Positions 8,606-17,053 of a DNA stretch of 64,000 nucleotides are shown in pieces (position 1 is the first letter of the stretch; every line of letters starts with the position of its first letter). The position numbers and the translations under genes are program-made. The stretch spans positions 12,390-76,389 of the forward strand of contig JBPCMU010000051.1 in the NCBI GenBank assembly GCA_051001975.1. Direction: 5' to 3'. The stretch comes from DATAEG01 sp051001975 (GTDB lineage Bacteria; Actinomycetota; Actinomycetes; Mycobacteriales; Jatrophihabitantaceae). Under the pieces are notes generated by a model, which had not been told where the DNA came from, made no database searches, and was given only the letters and a program-made list of their open reading frames with translations.

Positions 8606-8854
8606 TCAGGCGGACTCGTTGCTGGCGATGTAGGAGACGGCGTCGCCCACGGTCTTGAGCTTCGGCAGCTCGTCGTCGGGGATCTTCACGCCGAACTTCT
8701 CCTCGGCGGCCATCGCCACCTCGACCATGCTGAGGCTGTCGACGTCGAGGTCGTCGGTGAACGACTTGTCGTCGGCGACCTGGTCCGGAGCAACGTCGGC
8801 GACCTCGTTGAGGATCTCTGCCAGTCCTGCACGGATCTCGTCGGCTGATGCCAC
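8606..8854 (-). CDS. acpP: Acyl carrier protein
   Basis: An 82-residue acyl carrier protein carrying growing chains on phosphopantetheine. The modified serine is Ser40 in LDVDSLSMVEVAM. The GTG start at 8854 is the only sensible one, giving MASADEIRAGLAEILNEVA. It lies between fabH and fabF in the fatty-acid cluster, with 84 bases to fabH and 168 to fabF. Confidence 0.96.
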   Translation of the reverse strand: MASADEIRAGLAEILNEVADVAPDQVADDKSFTDDLDVDSLSMVEVAMAAEEKFGVKIPDDELPKLKTVGDAVSYIASNESA

Positions 8855-8938
8855 GGGCCCGTCCTCTCTCTGAATGTCGGCCGCCCACCTTGGACTGCCG
8901 GTCGTGCTGCGCCGCCGGGTGGCGACGCTGGAAAAAAG

Positions 8939-9910
8939 TTACGGCGCGAGGACGACCTGGCCGGCGAAGGCCAGACCAGAACCGAATCCGAGGATGAGTA
9001 CCGGCGCGCCGGACGGGATATCGCCGCGGGCGACCATCTTCGACAGCGCCAGAGGGATCGTCGCCGCCGAGGTGTTGCCGGACTCGACGATGTCGCGAGC
9101 GACCCGGTCGCTGGGCACGCCCAGCTTCTTGGCGATCATTTCGATGATCCGCAGGTTCGCCTGGTGCGGCACGAACGCGGCGAGCTCGGAGGGGTCGACC
9201 CCGGCCCGGGCGCAGGCCTCGAGCGCGATCGGCACCATCCGGGTTGTCGCCCAGCGGTACACCGCCTGCCCGTCCTGCTCGAAGAAGCCGGTCGACGGGT
9301 TGATCACGACCTTCTCGGACAGGTCACCATCGCTGCCCCAGACGACCGGCCCGATGCCTGGCTCGGTGGCCCCGCCGACGACGGCAGCACCGGCACCGTC
9401 GCCGAGGATGATGCAGGTGGACCGGTCGGTGAAGTCGAGCCAGCCGGAGAATCTTTCGGCGGCGACGACCAGCACGGTCTTCGCCTGGCCGGCGATGACG
9501 GCAGCCGACGCCGAGTTCAGGGCATAGGCAAAGCCCGCGCAGCCGGAGTTGACGTCGAAGGCGCCGGGCGCCTGGATGCCGAGCCGGGCGGCCAATTGCG
9601 GCGCGCAGGCCGGCACCGGCGACGGCATCGTGCAGGTTGCGGCGATGACGAGATCTACGTCGTCGGTGGCGACGCCGGCGTTGGCCAGCGCCTTGCTGCC
9701 GGCCTGCTCGGCCAGATCGACGACGGTCTCGTCGGGCGCGGCGTACCGACGCTCGGCGATGCCCACCCGGGAGCGGATCCACTCGTCGTCGGTGTCGACG
9801 CCGCGGTCGATCAGATCCTGATTGGTGACGACCTGTGCGGGTTGGTAGTGGCCGAGGCCGAGGATGCGGGTGTGCCGTGCGCTCGGCTGTGCGGCGGGCA
9901 ACGTCGTCAT
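8939..9910 (-). CDS. fabH: Beta-ketoacyl-ACP synthase III
   Basis: Initiating condensing enzyme (323 residues) joining acyl-CoA to malonyl-ACP. The Cys-His-Asn triad is complete: Cys124 in VNSGCAGFAYAL, His249 in VPHQANLRII and Asn279 in ESGNTSAATIPLAL. Its ATG overlaps the fabD stop codon (TGATG), so the two are translationally coupled. Confidence 0.95.
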   Translation of the reverse strand: MTTLPAAQPSARHTRILGLGHYQPAQVVTNQDLIDRGVDTDDEWIRSRVGIAERRYAAPDETVVDLAEQAGSKALANAGVATDDVDLVIAATCTMPSPVPACAPQLAARLGIQAPGAFDVNSGCAGFAYALNSASAAVIAGQAKTVLVVAAERFSGWLDFTDRSTCIILGDGAGAAVVGGATEPGIGPVVWGSDGDLSEKVVINPSTGFFEQDGQAVYRWATTRMVPIALEACARAGVDPSELAAFVPHQANLRIIEMIAKKLGVPSDRVARDIVESGNTSAATIPLALSKMVARGDIPSGAPVLILGFGSGLAFAGQVVLAP

Positions 9911-11079
9911 CAGTCCTCCGAACCAGTCTGGACGCGGGCGACCGGGAGGCCGGCGCCCACGATGTCACCGTCGTGCTTGAGCCACTCGGCCAGCACGCCG
10001 GCGCTGCCTGCGACGACCGCGTGTTCGTCGCGGTTCGTCGCGATGGTGCCTATCCGGGCGCCCCGTCGGACGAGTTCGCCCTCCACCGCGTCCGGCGCCG
10101 GATGGAAGATCCCCTTCGCCGGGCTGACCACGATCTGGAAGTCCACAGTGTGCTCACCCTGGCCGTCGTGGGACACCGAGCCGACCGCCGCGCGGGCAGC
10201 CGCCAGGTCGTCGGGCGACTTCAATGCGAGAAGCTGCACCCCGGGCAGCTCCCGCTTGGCGATCCCGGTCAGCGCTCCGGCCGGTGGGAGCTCGATGGCG
10301 ACGGTGACCTTGAGGTGACGCAGCGTGTCCAGGCATAGGTCCCACCGCACCGGGCGGGTCACCTGGCGGACCAACCGGCCGAGTACATCGTGGCCGGTCA
10401 TCATCGATGCGCCGTCGGCGTTCGACAGCAACATCTGCTCCGGATTGCGCGCGTTCAGCGACTGCGAGAAGTCGGCGAGCGCCTCTTCGGCAGGGCCCAT
10501 GTAGTGGGTGTGGAAGGCGCCGGCGACCGGTAGCGGGCGCACCCGGGCGCCGTTCGGCGGGTTCTTGGCCAGTTCGGCGAGCGCGTCCAGCGAGCCGGCG
10601 GCGACGACCTGGCCGGCGCCGTTTCGGTTGGCGGCGGTGAGACCGCCTGCGGCGATCGCCGCAACGACCTCATCGGGATCGCCTCCGAGCAGCGCGGACA
10701 TCCCGGTCGGCGTCAGCGCGCAGGCCGCGGCCATCTCCGCGCCGCGCCGGGCAGCGAAGGCGACCGCGTCGGCGGCCCCGATCGCCCCGGAGACCGCCGC
10801 TGCGGTCAGCTCCCCGGCACTGTGCCCGGCGACGACCACGCCGTCGCCCTGGAGGTTGAGTTGGCCGGCAGCGACCAGACCGAGGGCCACGATCAGTGGC
10901 TGGGTGACTGCCGTGTCCTTGATCTCCGCCGCGTCGGCCGTGGTGCCCAGGCGGCGCAGGTCCAGGCCGGCCAGGTCACTGAACTCGGCGATCTGCTGCT
11001 CGACTCCGGGCAGGTCCAGCCAGGGGGAGAGCATTCCGGGGGTCTGCGAACCCTGACCCGGGGCGAGGACGGCTAGCAC
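9910..11079 (-). CDS. fabD: Malonyl-CoA:ACP transacylase with C-terminal lipoyl-like domain
   Basis: Loads malonyl groups onto ACP. The start is taken as GTG 11079, giving MLAVLAPGQGSQTPGM, the usual FabD opening; an in-frame GTG at 11145 would add 22 residues without family resemblance. Catalytic Ser88 is in GHSAGE and His190 in GAFHTHYM. Length is 389 residues against about 310 for the family. The extra residues (about 312-384) read like a biotinyl/lipoyl domain (SPAKGIF, EGELVRRGARIGTI, GVLAEWLKHDGDIVGAG), but the place of the modifiable lysine holds TNRDEHAV, so it is probably unmodified. Confidence 0.92.
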   Translation of the reverse strand: MLAVLAPGQGSQTPGMLSPWLDLPGVEQQIAEFSDLAGLDLRRLGTTADAAEIKDTAVTQPLIVALGLVAAGQLNLQGDGVVVAGHSAGELTAAAVSGAIGAADAVAFAARRGAEMAAACALTPTGMSALLGGDPDEVVAAIAAGGLTAANRNGAGQVVAAGSLDALAELAKNPPNGARVRPLPVAGAFHTHYMGPAEEALADFSQSLNARNPEQMLLSNADGASMMTGHDVLGRLVRQVTRPVRWDLCLDTLRHLKVTVAIELPPAGALTGIAKRELPGVQLLALKSPDDLAAARAAVGSVSHDGQGEHTVDFQIVVSPAKGIFHPAPDAVEGELVRRGARIGTIATNRDEHAVVAGSAGVLAEWLKHDGDIVGAGLPVARVQTGSED

Positions 11080-11414
11080 CCCACAACCGTCCCGCGGATA
11101 CCGACCGCCGCGCGAGCCGATCTCGCACAGCGTTGTCCCGTCCACGTTTGGAGGATACCTACAAAGACTTGCTGATGCTGCCCCTCGTTAACCCGGTACC
11201 CCTGGAGGAAATCTCCCAGACACGACCTGCGCCGGGGAGGAACCGCTGGTCCGGACCACTGCTGCGCTCGCCGCCACGTAGCGGCGTAGGTGCGAAGCGG
11301 CGACGATTCAGCGCGGAAGGCGAGGCATGCTGGCTCCTAGTGACGGTGGCTGATTCGTTCGGTGCGAGCCGGCCCGGGCGGAACGCTGAGTCCGCCCGGG
11401 CCGATGGTTGATGG
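11080..11414. other. Intergenic region upstream of fabD
   Basis: 335 bases between the start of fabD and the stop of the BNR-propeller gene. It must hold the promoter of the leftward fab operon and the 3' end of the carbohydrate operon. I see no convincing -10/-35 pair. An alternative upstream start for fabD (GTG 11145) lies inside it. The only clear structure is the hairpin at 11370-11403. Confidence 0.6.
11370..11403 (-). terminator. GC-rich hairpin after the BNR gene
   Basis: CGGCCCGGGCGGA (11370-11382) and TCCGCCCGGGCCG (11391-11403) form a perfect 13-bp stem with an 8-base loop, 12 bases beyond the stop codon of the last gene of the leftward carbohydrate operon. It lacks a T-tract, which is common in actinobacterial terminators. 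Confidence 0.75.
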
Positions 11415-12767
11415 CTATCGGGTGAGGGTCGTGTAATACAGCTGCCCGGGTGGCCCACTGTTCGGCCCGTTGGCCGTGGTCAGGTAGATCTGATCCGTGC
11501 CGTCGCTGGTCGGGACGACCGACAGCCGGTGGATCGCCTTGCCGGGAGCGAGCGCACGTTCGGTGAAAGGCCCAGCGTCGACGCTCTCGCTGACCCACGC
11601 ATTGTTCGTCTCGACGGTGTCCTTCTTGACGTAATAGATGCGTTTGGTTATGCCGTCATCGGTGATGCTCAGCGCGGCGGTGGTGTCGTACTCCCCGCCG
11701 TAGACCTGCGCCGAACTCCAGCTAGTGGTGCCCCACGTCGCCCGGTAGACCTTGAAGTTGCCGGTCGTCGTGCTCCGGTAGCGGTACACCGCGATCGGCA
11801 CGTAGCCGGTCCCGGTCGGATGCATCGCCAGCTTGGTGGTCTGCAAGCCGATGCCCGTGGTGCCGTCGCCGGCGTCGTTCGCGCCGGTCTCACCGGCGGC
11901 CAGCGGCCGGTAGACGACATTCGGGGTCGTCGTGGTGGCCGGAGCACTCAGTGCGTTGCCCGCCGCGGTGTAGATGGTGCCGGTGCTCGGGCGATAGCGC
12001 AGGTAGGAGCCCTGGTGCCTAAGCCCACCCGCGCTGGCGTAGCACCATTCGTAGGTGATGTGCACGTCGCCGTCGGCGGTGGTGGTCACCTGGTCGGGAT
12101 AGACGGTGGCGCCGGACTGCTTGGCGAAGACCGTCGCCAGCGTCCACACGTTTGTGGCGTTGTTCCAGTGGTAGAGGCGGCCTTCTCCCCAGGTCTGGTC
12201 GTTGCCTGAGCCGAACCGGGCCCGGATGATCAGCCAGAGATCACCGTTCGGTGAGCGGGAGAGGGTCGGGTAGGTGAACACCGAGCCCTGATCGGGCATC
12301 GTGCTCGAGCTGTTCACCAGCGTCGTCGGATCCAGCGTGGTGGTTGAACGGTAGTAGATCCACGCGTTGTTGTGCATGTTCGCGAAGACGTGCACGTAGC
12401 CGTCCCCGTCGACGTGCAGCGACGGATCGTTGTGCCCGGAGTCGTCGGCGACCACCGAGCATGCACCCGTCGTGGTCTTCAGACAGCCGCGGAGAAAGGT
12501 GCCGTCAGGATTGCGGCGGGCGACCCAGACGTTGTGATGTGGGGCGTCGCCGGGGATGTCGGTGTCGTACGCCATGAACGTGTAGTTGCCGAACCTTTCG
12601 ATCGGCGACCACCATCCGGCGGCGTTGCTGCTGTCGACGGCGGTCGAGACGGTCTCGATGGGACCTTGGGTGCCGACGGCGCCAGCGGGTGCGGCGCCAG
12701 CGACGAGGCCGGCGCACAGGAGTACGGCCGTGGCAAGTGCCCGGCCGACTCGAGATCTGTTGGGCAT
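11415..12767 (-). CDS. Secreted BNR-repeat beta-propeller protein, candidate polysaccharide lyase
   Basis: 450-residue protein from ATG 12767 with a clear signal peptide (MPNRSRVGRALATAVLLCAG, cleavage after about APAGAVG). The mature part looks like a BNR_4-type propeller: blades such as GHNDPSLHVDGDGYVHVFAN, FTYPTLSRSPNGDLWLIIR and a tail ending GQLYYTTLTR. Proteins with this domain include polysaccharide lyases of the ulvan and rhamnose-glucuronate types (families around PL24, PL25, PL40 and PL42). I cannot assign a family or catalytic residues from sequence alone. It is the last gene of an operon with a lactonase, dehydratase, GH105-like hydrolase and importer, which supports an extracellular glycan-cleaving role. 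Confidence 0.72.
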   Translation of the reverse strand: MPNRSRVGRALATAVLLCAGLVAGAAPAGAVGTQGPIETVSTAVDSSNAAGWWSPIERFGNYTFMAYDTDIPGDAPHHNVWVARRNPDGTFLRGCLKTTTGACSVVADDSGHNDPSLHVDGDGYVHVFANMHNNAWIYYRSTTTLDPTTLVNSSSTMPDQGSVFTYPTLSRSPNGDLWLIIRARFGSGNDQTWGEGRLYHWNNATNVWTLATVFAKQSGATVYPDQVTTTADGDVHITYEWCYASAGGLRHQGSYLRYRPSTGTIYTAAGNALSAPATTTTPNVVYRPLAAGETGANDAGDGTTGIGLQTTKLAMHPTGTGYVPIAVYRYRSTTTGNFKVYRATWGTTSWSSAQVYGGEYDTTAALSITDDGITKRIYYVKKDTVETNNAWVSESVDAGPFTERALAPGKAIHRLSVVPTSDGTDQIYLTTANGPNSGPPGQLYYTTLTR

Positions 12768-12777
12768 GTGCAGGTCC

Positions 12778-13587
12778 TTACTGTTGGGGGTCAAGGGCGC
12801 TGTGTATGAGCCGCCCGTCGAGGCTGGAGCGCGACGGGCTGGCAGCGGTGGTGACGTACAGCCGGTTGCCGACGAACAACGGGCAGGTGGGCCGGGATAC
12901 GGGTGTCTGAAGCACATCGAGCACCGTGCAGCCGGCGTCGATGCGGACCACGGCGGCGCCGTCCCACATGGCGACCCAGAGATCGCCGTCGTCGGTGACG
13001 CAAGCGCCGTCGGGTCGGCCCGGGAGCCCGTCGAACCGAGTCACCAGAGTGCCGTCGAAAGTGTCCGCGGTGTAGCGGGTTAATGTGCGGGCATAGGTGT
13101 CGACCTGCCAGACGTCGCCAGATGCCGGGTCGAGACACAAGCCATTGGCCGCCTGCACGTCGGCGACCACGCGGGTGGTCTCGCCGGCTTCGACCAGTAC
13201 CAGTTCGCCGATCTCCGAGCGGTCGCGAGACAACAGCCCGGCGAGCACCGAACCGTCCGGCCGCACGACCAGTCCGTTCACCTGCCATCGCAGCGGATCG
13301 CGGGGAATCGTCGCGAGCATGGTCTTACCGCCGTCGTTGCCGAGCACGAGCAGGTCCATCCGCGATGCAACGAGCACACCCTCGCCGACTGGGCGTGCAG
13401 CGGAGATCGGCGGATCGAGTCGGTGCAGCAGCGTCGCCGACGCGGCGTCGTCGCCGGCCGGGCGCGACCAGATCTCGCCACGCGGCACGTCGACCCACAC
13501 GATGCGATCGCCAGCAGGGTCGAAGGTCGGCTCCTCGGCCAGTTCGTGCCGAGGACCTGGAACCGTCGCCCACTCGAGCCTCGTCAT
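12778..13587 (-). CDS. SMP-30/gluconolactonase family lactonase
   Basis: A 269-residue six-bladed propeller of the SMP-30/regucalcin family, which opens sugar-acid lactones with a bound divalent metal. Likely metal ligands are the Glu of EEPTFDPAGDRIVWVD, the Asn of VQAANGLCLDPASGDVW and the Asp of GRPDGACVTDDGDLW. No signal peptide. Its ATG overlaps the stop of the dehydratase gene (ATGA), and 10 bases separate it from the BNR gene. In context it would hydrolyse the lactone made by a sugar dehydrogenase before dehydration. Confidence 0.85.
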   Translation of the reverse strand: MTRLEWATVPGPRHELAEEPTFDPAGDRIVWVDVPRGEIWSRPAGDDAASATLLHRLDPPISAARPVGEGVLVASRMDLLVLGNDGGKTMLATIPRDPLRWQVNGLVVRPDGSVLAGLLSRDRSEIGELVLVEAGETTRVVADVQAANGLCLDPASGDVWQVDTYARTLTRYTADTFDGTLVTRFDGLPGRPDGACVTDDGDLWVAMWDGAAVVRIDAGCTVLDVLQTPVSRPTCPLFVGNRLYVTTAASPSRSSLDGRLIHSALDPQQ

Positions 13588-14774
13588 CGATGGCTGCGCA
13601 GACTCACCACGACCGCCTCATCGACTTCGATCCCGAGGCCCGGGGTCGTCGGCACGCGACGCACACTGCCAGTGGGGACGTCGAGATCCGCGGCGACGGC
13701 GGCCAACGGATTGGTGCCGATCCAGTGCTCCATGATCTGCAGGTTCGGTATCGCGGCCGCGCACTGCAGACTCGCGGCGAAATGCACGGCCGATCCGATG
13801 CTGATGTGTGGCGTGGCGATCGCGCCGAAGCTGTCGGCCAGCGCGGCGATCCGCATCGTCTCAGTGATGCCGCCGGCCCGGCACACGTCCGGCTGCAGGA
13901 TGTGCAGGGCACCGGCTCGCAGGAACTCCAGGCTCTGCGCCCGGGTGGCCAGCGAGTCCAGCGCCAGCGGGATGTCCAGACGAGCGGCCAAAGAGCGGTA
14001 TCCGTCGATGTTCTCCGGCGGAACCGGCATCTCGAAGAAGCCCACGCCGAGCTCTTCGAGGCCCCGACCGACGTGCAGCGCCTGCCGGACGTCATACGCG
14101 CCGGCTGCGTCGGCGAACACCGTCCCGTTGGCGCCGAGCGCCTCGGAGACGATGCGCACCGAATCGAGATCCGCCTCCGGGTCGATGCCGATCGCGACCT
14201 TGATCGCTGTCCAGCCCGCTGCCACGAGCCGGTCTGCCTCCGTGCGGATGGCTTCGGCGGCCGAGGGGTCTGCCGCGATCCGACGAGCCGGGATGCCCGA
14301 CGCGTAGACCGGCACGTCCGTGCGGAACGCACCACCCAGCAGTACGTGTACCGGCTGGCCAAGGGTCCGCGCCCAGGCGTCCCACAACGCGATGTCGACG
14401 CCGGCGAGCGCCTCGAGCCAGAAGCCCGACGCGTGGCCGCGAACCCGCATCCCTGCGTACATCCGTTCCCAGGTCACCGCGATGTCGGTGAGCGAGCTGC
14501 CGAGCGCCACTGGGGCGAGGAGCTGGTTGACGATCTCGGCGGCGACCTCGGGTGCCACGGGTGCCTTGCTCTCACCCCAGCCGATCACGCCGTCGCTGGT
14601 CTCGACGCGGACCAAGCAGGTGTCGATCGTCTCGGAGTAGACGTATCGCCGCCGCTGCTGTGGCGGGTACCCGCTCAGCGTGGCACCCCGATCGGCACTC
14701 CACGTCCGGGCGCCCCAATAGATCTCCTGCGGCTCGGCCCGGAGCGGGATGGCCTCCACGCGAACGATTTTCAT
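13584..14774 (-). CDS. Enolase-superfamily (mandelate racemase/MLE) sugar-acid dehydratase, first copy
   Basis: A 396-residue protein starting MKIVRVEAIPLRAEP. Capping domain first, then the barrel. Candidate metal ligands: Asp in VFADAAGAYD, Glu in GFFEMPVPPENIDGY, and Asp in PLALDSLAT where most relatives have Glu. The general-base His is in ATPHISIGSAV, paired with Asp in LQPDVCRAGGITE, as in the mandelate-racemase subgroup that dehydrates aldonic acids. The usual KxK motif is reduced to AIKVAIG. Substrate unknown; the context suggests a six-carbon aldonate. It overlaps both neighbouring genes by four bases. Confidence 0.85.
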   Translation of the reverse strand: MKIVRVEAIPLRAEPQEIYWGARTWSADRGATLSGYPPQQRRRYVYSETIDTCLVRVETSDGVIGWGESKAPVAPEVAAEIVNQLLAPVALGSSLTDIAVTWERMYAGMRVRGHASGFWLEALAGVDIALWDAWARTLGQPVHVLLGGAFRTDVPVYASGIPARRIAADPSAAEAIRTEADRLVAAGWTAIKVAIGIDPEADLDSVRIVSEALGANGTVFADAAGAYDVRQALHVGRGLEELGVGFFEMPVPPENIDGYRSLAARLDIPLALDSLATRAQSLEFLRAGALHILQPDVCRAGGITETMRIAALADSFGAIATPHISIGSAVHFAASLQCAAAIPNLQIMEHWIGTNPLAAVAADLDVPTGSVRRVPTTPGLGIEVDEAVVVSLRSHR

Positions 14775-15742
14775 GACTGCCTGCCCAGCGCGACCAGCAG
14801 CGCATCGATGAGTGGCCCCTGACCCCACGGGAACACGCCGCTCGCCGGTTCGTAGTAGGCAGCGGCATCCCCGACCGGGGTGGCCGCGCTGACCGGTAGC
14901 GAGCCGTCCGGTCGAATGCCGGCCAGGGTTGCACTCAGCGCGCGATCGGCCATCGCCTGCCACTCGGCCGGAAAGGCACTCTGAGTGCGGGCACCGCCGA
15001 GCGCTCCGGCCACCATCGCAGTCAGACTGGCCTCCGCAGGGCTCTCGGCGTCGTCGACGATCGTGTGCCACCGTCCGTCCGTCTCCTGCTCGGCCAGCGC
15101 GCCGATCAGGCGGGCCAGCGAATCGGTCAGGACCTCGGCGTGCGGTGGTTCATAGCGCAGCAGACCGACCAGTCCGTAGAGGGCCCACCCTTGCCCGCGC
15201 GCCCAGTGCACGCCGTTGGCCAGACCGGTATCGACGCGGTAGCCGTGGCTAAACAGGCCGCTGCCGTCCTGCAGGGCAAGAACAGCGTCGCGGGCCACCG
15301 CGCAGGCGGCGTCGACCCGGCCGGCGGCGGCGAGGCCCGGACCGTCGGTGTGCAAGCAGTCGACCCAGATTGTCCGGCCCAGCACCGAGTGGTGGGGTCG
15401 ATGGACCTGCGGTCTGCCGATGACCGGGCGGACCGCGCCGGCCACTGCGTTCACGAACCGGTCCGCCGCGTCCTGGACCTTGACAGCCGGTTGCAGCCGA
15501 TGCAAGAAGAGCAGTGTCTCGACCGGGATGAGGTGATCGATCTCCTCATCGGCTGCCGCGGATAGCGACGGGGTGACGATGTCGGCAACGGCGTCGACGA
15601 GATCCGGCCGCTGCAGGGACTCGACCGCTCGAAGCACACCGAGCAGCGCCGGGCCCTCGCCGTACCCCCACAATTTGTAGGGGTATGCCAAGGCCTGGTC
15701 GACGGCCAGGCGGAGCGAGTCCATAAGGTGACTGTCGGACAT
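14771..15742 (-). CDS. Glycoside hydrolase family 105/88-like unsaturated uronyl hydrolase
   Basis: 323 residues from ATG 15742, without a signal peptide, so cytoplasmic. Family features include KLWGYGEGPALLGVL near the start, IWVDCLHTDGPGL (126-137) and HWARGQGWALYGLVGLL (179-195), typical of the (alpha/alpha)6 barrel of GH105 and GH88. These enzymes remove a 4,5-unsaturated uronic acid from the end of oligosaccharides made by polysaccharide lyases. Its presence therefore implies that the imported substrate was produced by a lyase, fitting the secreted propeller protein of the same operon. Confidence 0.87.
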   Translation of the reverse strand: MSDSHLMDSLRLAVDQALAYPYKLWGYGEGPALLGVLRAVESLQRPDLVDAVADIVTPSLSAAADEEIDHLIPVETLLFLHRLQPAVKVQDAADRFVNAVAGAVRPVIGRPQVHRPHHSVLGRTIWVDCLHTDGPGLAAAGRVDAACAVARDAVLALQDGSGLFSHGYRVDTGLANGVHWARGQGWALYGLVGLLRYEPPHAEVLTDSLARLIGALAEQETDGRWHTIVDDAESPAEASLTAMVAGALGGARTQSAFPAEWQAMADRALSATLAGIRPDGSLPVSAATPVGDAAAYYEPASGVFPWGQGPLIDALLVALGRQS

Positions 15743-15744
15743 CG

Positions 15745-17016
15745 TCAGGACATCAGCGCCTTGATATCGGATGCCGCTTGGTCCATAGCTTTCTTCGGCG
15801 TGGTCTGCCCGGTCAGCACTGCTTGGACCTGGGTGGCCAGCGCTGTGTCCATCTGGGCCCCCTTGGTGTAGCTCCAGAACGGCCCAGGTTTGGCGGTCTT
15901 GGTGATCGTGTCCGACCAGGTACTGACGAACTTGTCGCCGGAGACCTGCGACAGGGCCAATCCCTTGGTGGTTGCCGGCGGGAGCGATGCCTTCGAGAAC
16001 CAGGCGGTGATGGTGGGCGTGTCGGTGGTCAACCAGGTGCCCAACTCGGTGGCCTTGTCCGCACCCGTGCCCTGCAACACCACGAGCGCGTGGCCCCACA
16101 GCAATGCCTGGGGCTCGTCGCCGGCGTGCACCACCGGACGCGCGAACGGCGTCACCTTGGCGCTGAGTTGCTTGTCGCTGGACGCTGCAGCCACCGCACT
16201 CCGGCCGCTGATCGCGTCCTCGTAGATCGCGGCTTTCTTCTGCGCGAACAAGGCGCGAGCGTCGAATCGGTCGACATCCGCGGCGATCAGTTTCTGGTCG
16301 TACAGTTTCTTGTAGAATGTCACCGCGTCGACGCTGCCGGCGTCACCGAGGGTGACCTTGCCGTCCTGGATGATCGTCCCGCCGAAGGTCCAGATCCACG
16401 GCTCGATGTCCTTGAGCTGGGTGACCTTCGTCGATGCTGCATACGGGATGACGCCGAGTCCTTTGAGTTCCTTGAGCATCGCCTCGAAGTCGTCGATGGT
16501 CGCCGGCATCGTCTTCGCACCGATCTTGTCAAGGAAGTCCTGGTTCGCGGTGAGACCGATCGAGGCAGTACTCCATGGCAGGCCATATTGCTTGCCGTTC
16601 ACCTGGCCGCTGCTCAATGCCGCAGGCGTGTAGCCGTTCTTGCCGGCAGTGCTGCCGAGATCGGCCAGCTTGCCCAGCGCGGCGATGGAGCCCAGCCAGG
16701 CGATGTCCATCTGCACCAGACCGGACAGCTCGCCCCCGTTCATCTTCAGGGTCAGCTGGCTCAGATAGTTGTTATACGGGTAGGACGCCTTCGACAGCGT
16801 TGCCTTGTTCGAGGCCGCCCAGGAATCGACGAGGGAGTTGAGCGTGTCCTTCGTGGCTGCCTCGTTCAGCGACCAGGCGGTGAACCCGAACTTGGTCGAC
16901 GTGGTGTCGCCCTTGTTCTTGCCCCCGCCTCCAGGGGCGCAGGCGGCCAGCACGCCCAGGCCGCCGGCAGCACCGAGGAGGCCGAGCATGGACCGTCGAG
17001 TGATGTCGGTGCTCAT
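15745..17016 (-). CDS. Extracellular sugar-binding lipoprotein of an ABC importer
   Basis: A 423-residue family 1 solute-binding protein. The N-terminus has a twin-arginine-like TRRSMLGLLG and a lipobox LAAC with Cys26, so it is probably exported and lipid-anchored. The mature domain follows the oligosaccharide-binding fold (FGFTAWSLNEAATKDTLNSL, GLPWSTASIGLTANQDFLDK, AIYEDAISGRSAV). It lies just upstream of the GH105-like gene (2-base gap) and downstream of the two permeases. It probably binds oligosaccharides released by the secreted lyase. Confidence 0.9.
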   Translation of the reverse strand: MSTDITRRSMLGLLGAAGGLGVLAACAPGGGGKNKGDTTSTKFGFTAWSLNEAATKDTLNSLVDSWAASNKATLSKASYPYNNYLSQLTLKMNGGELSGLVQMDIAWLGSIAALGKLADLGSTAGKNGYTPAALSSGQVNGKQYGLPWSTASIGLTANQDFLDKIGAKTMPATIDDFEAMLKELKGLGVIPYAASTKVTQLKDIEPWIWTFGGTIIQDGKVTLGDAGSVDAVTFYKKLYDQKLIAADVDRFDARALFAQKKAAIYEDAISGRSAVAAASSDKQLSAKVTPFARPVVHAGDEPQALLWGHALVVLQGTGADKATELGTWLTTDTPTITAWFSKASLPPATTKGLALSQVSGDKFVSTWSDTITKTAKPGPFWSYTKGAQMDTALATQVQAVLTGQTTPKKAMDQAASDIKALMS

Positions 17017-17053
17017 AGTTTCCTTCCGATCGTGAATGGAGTGGCGGGCTCGG

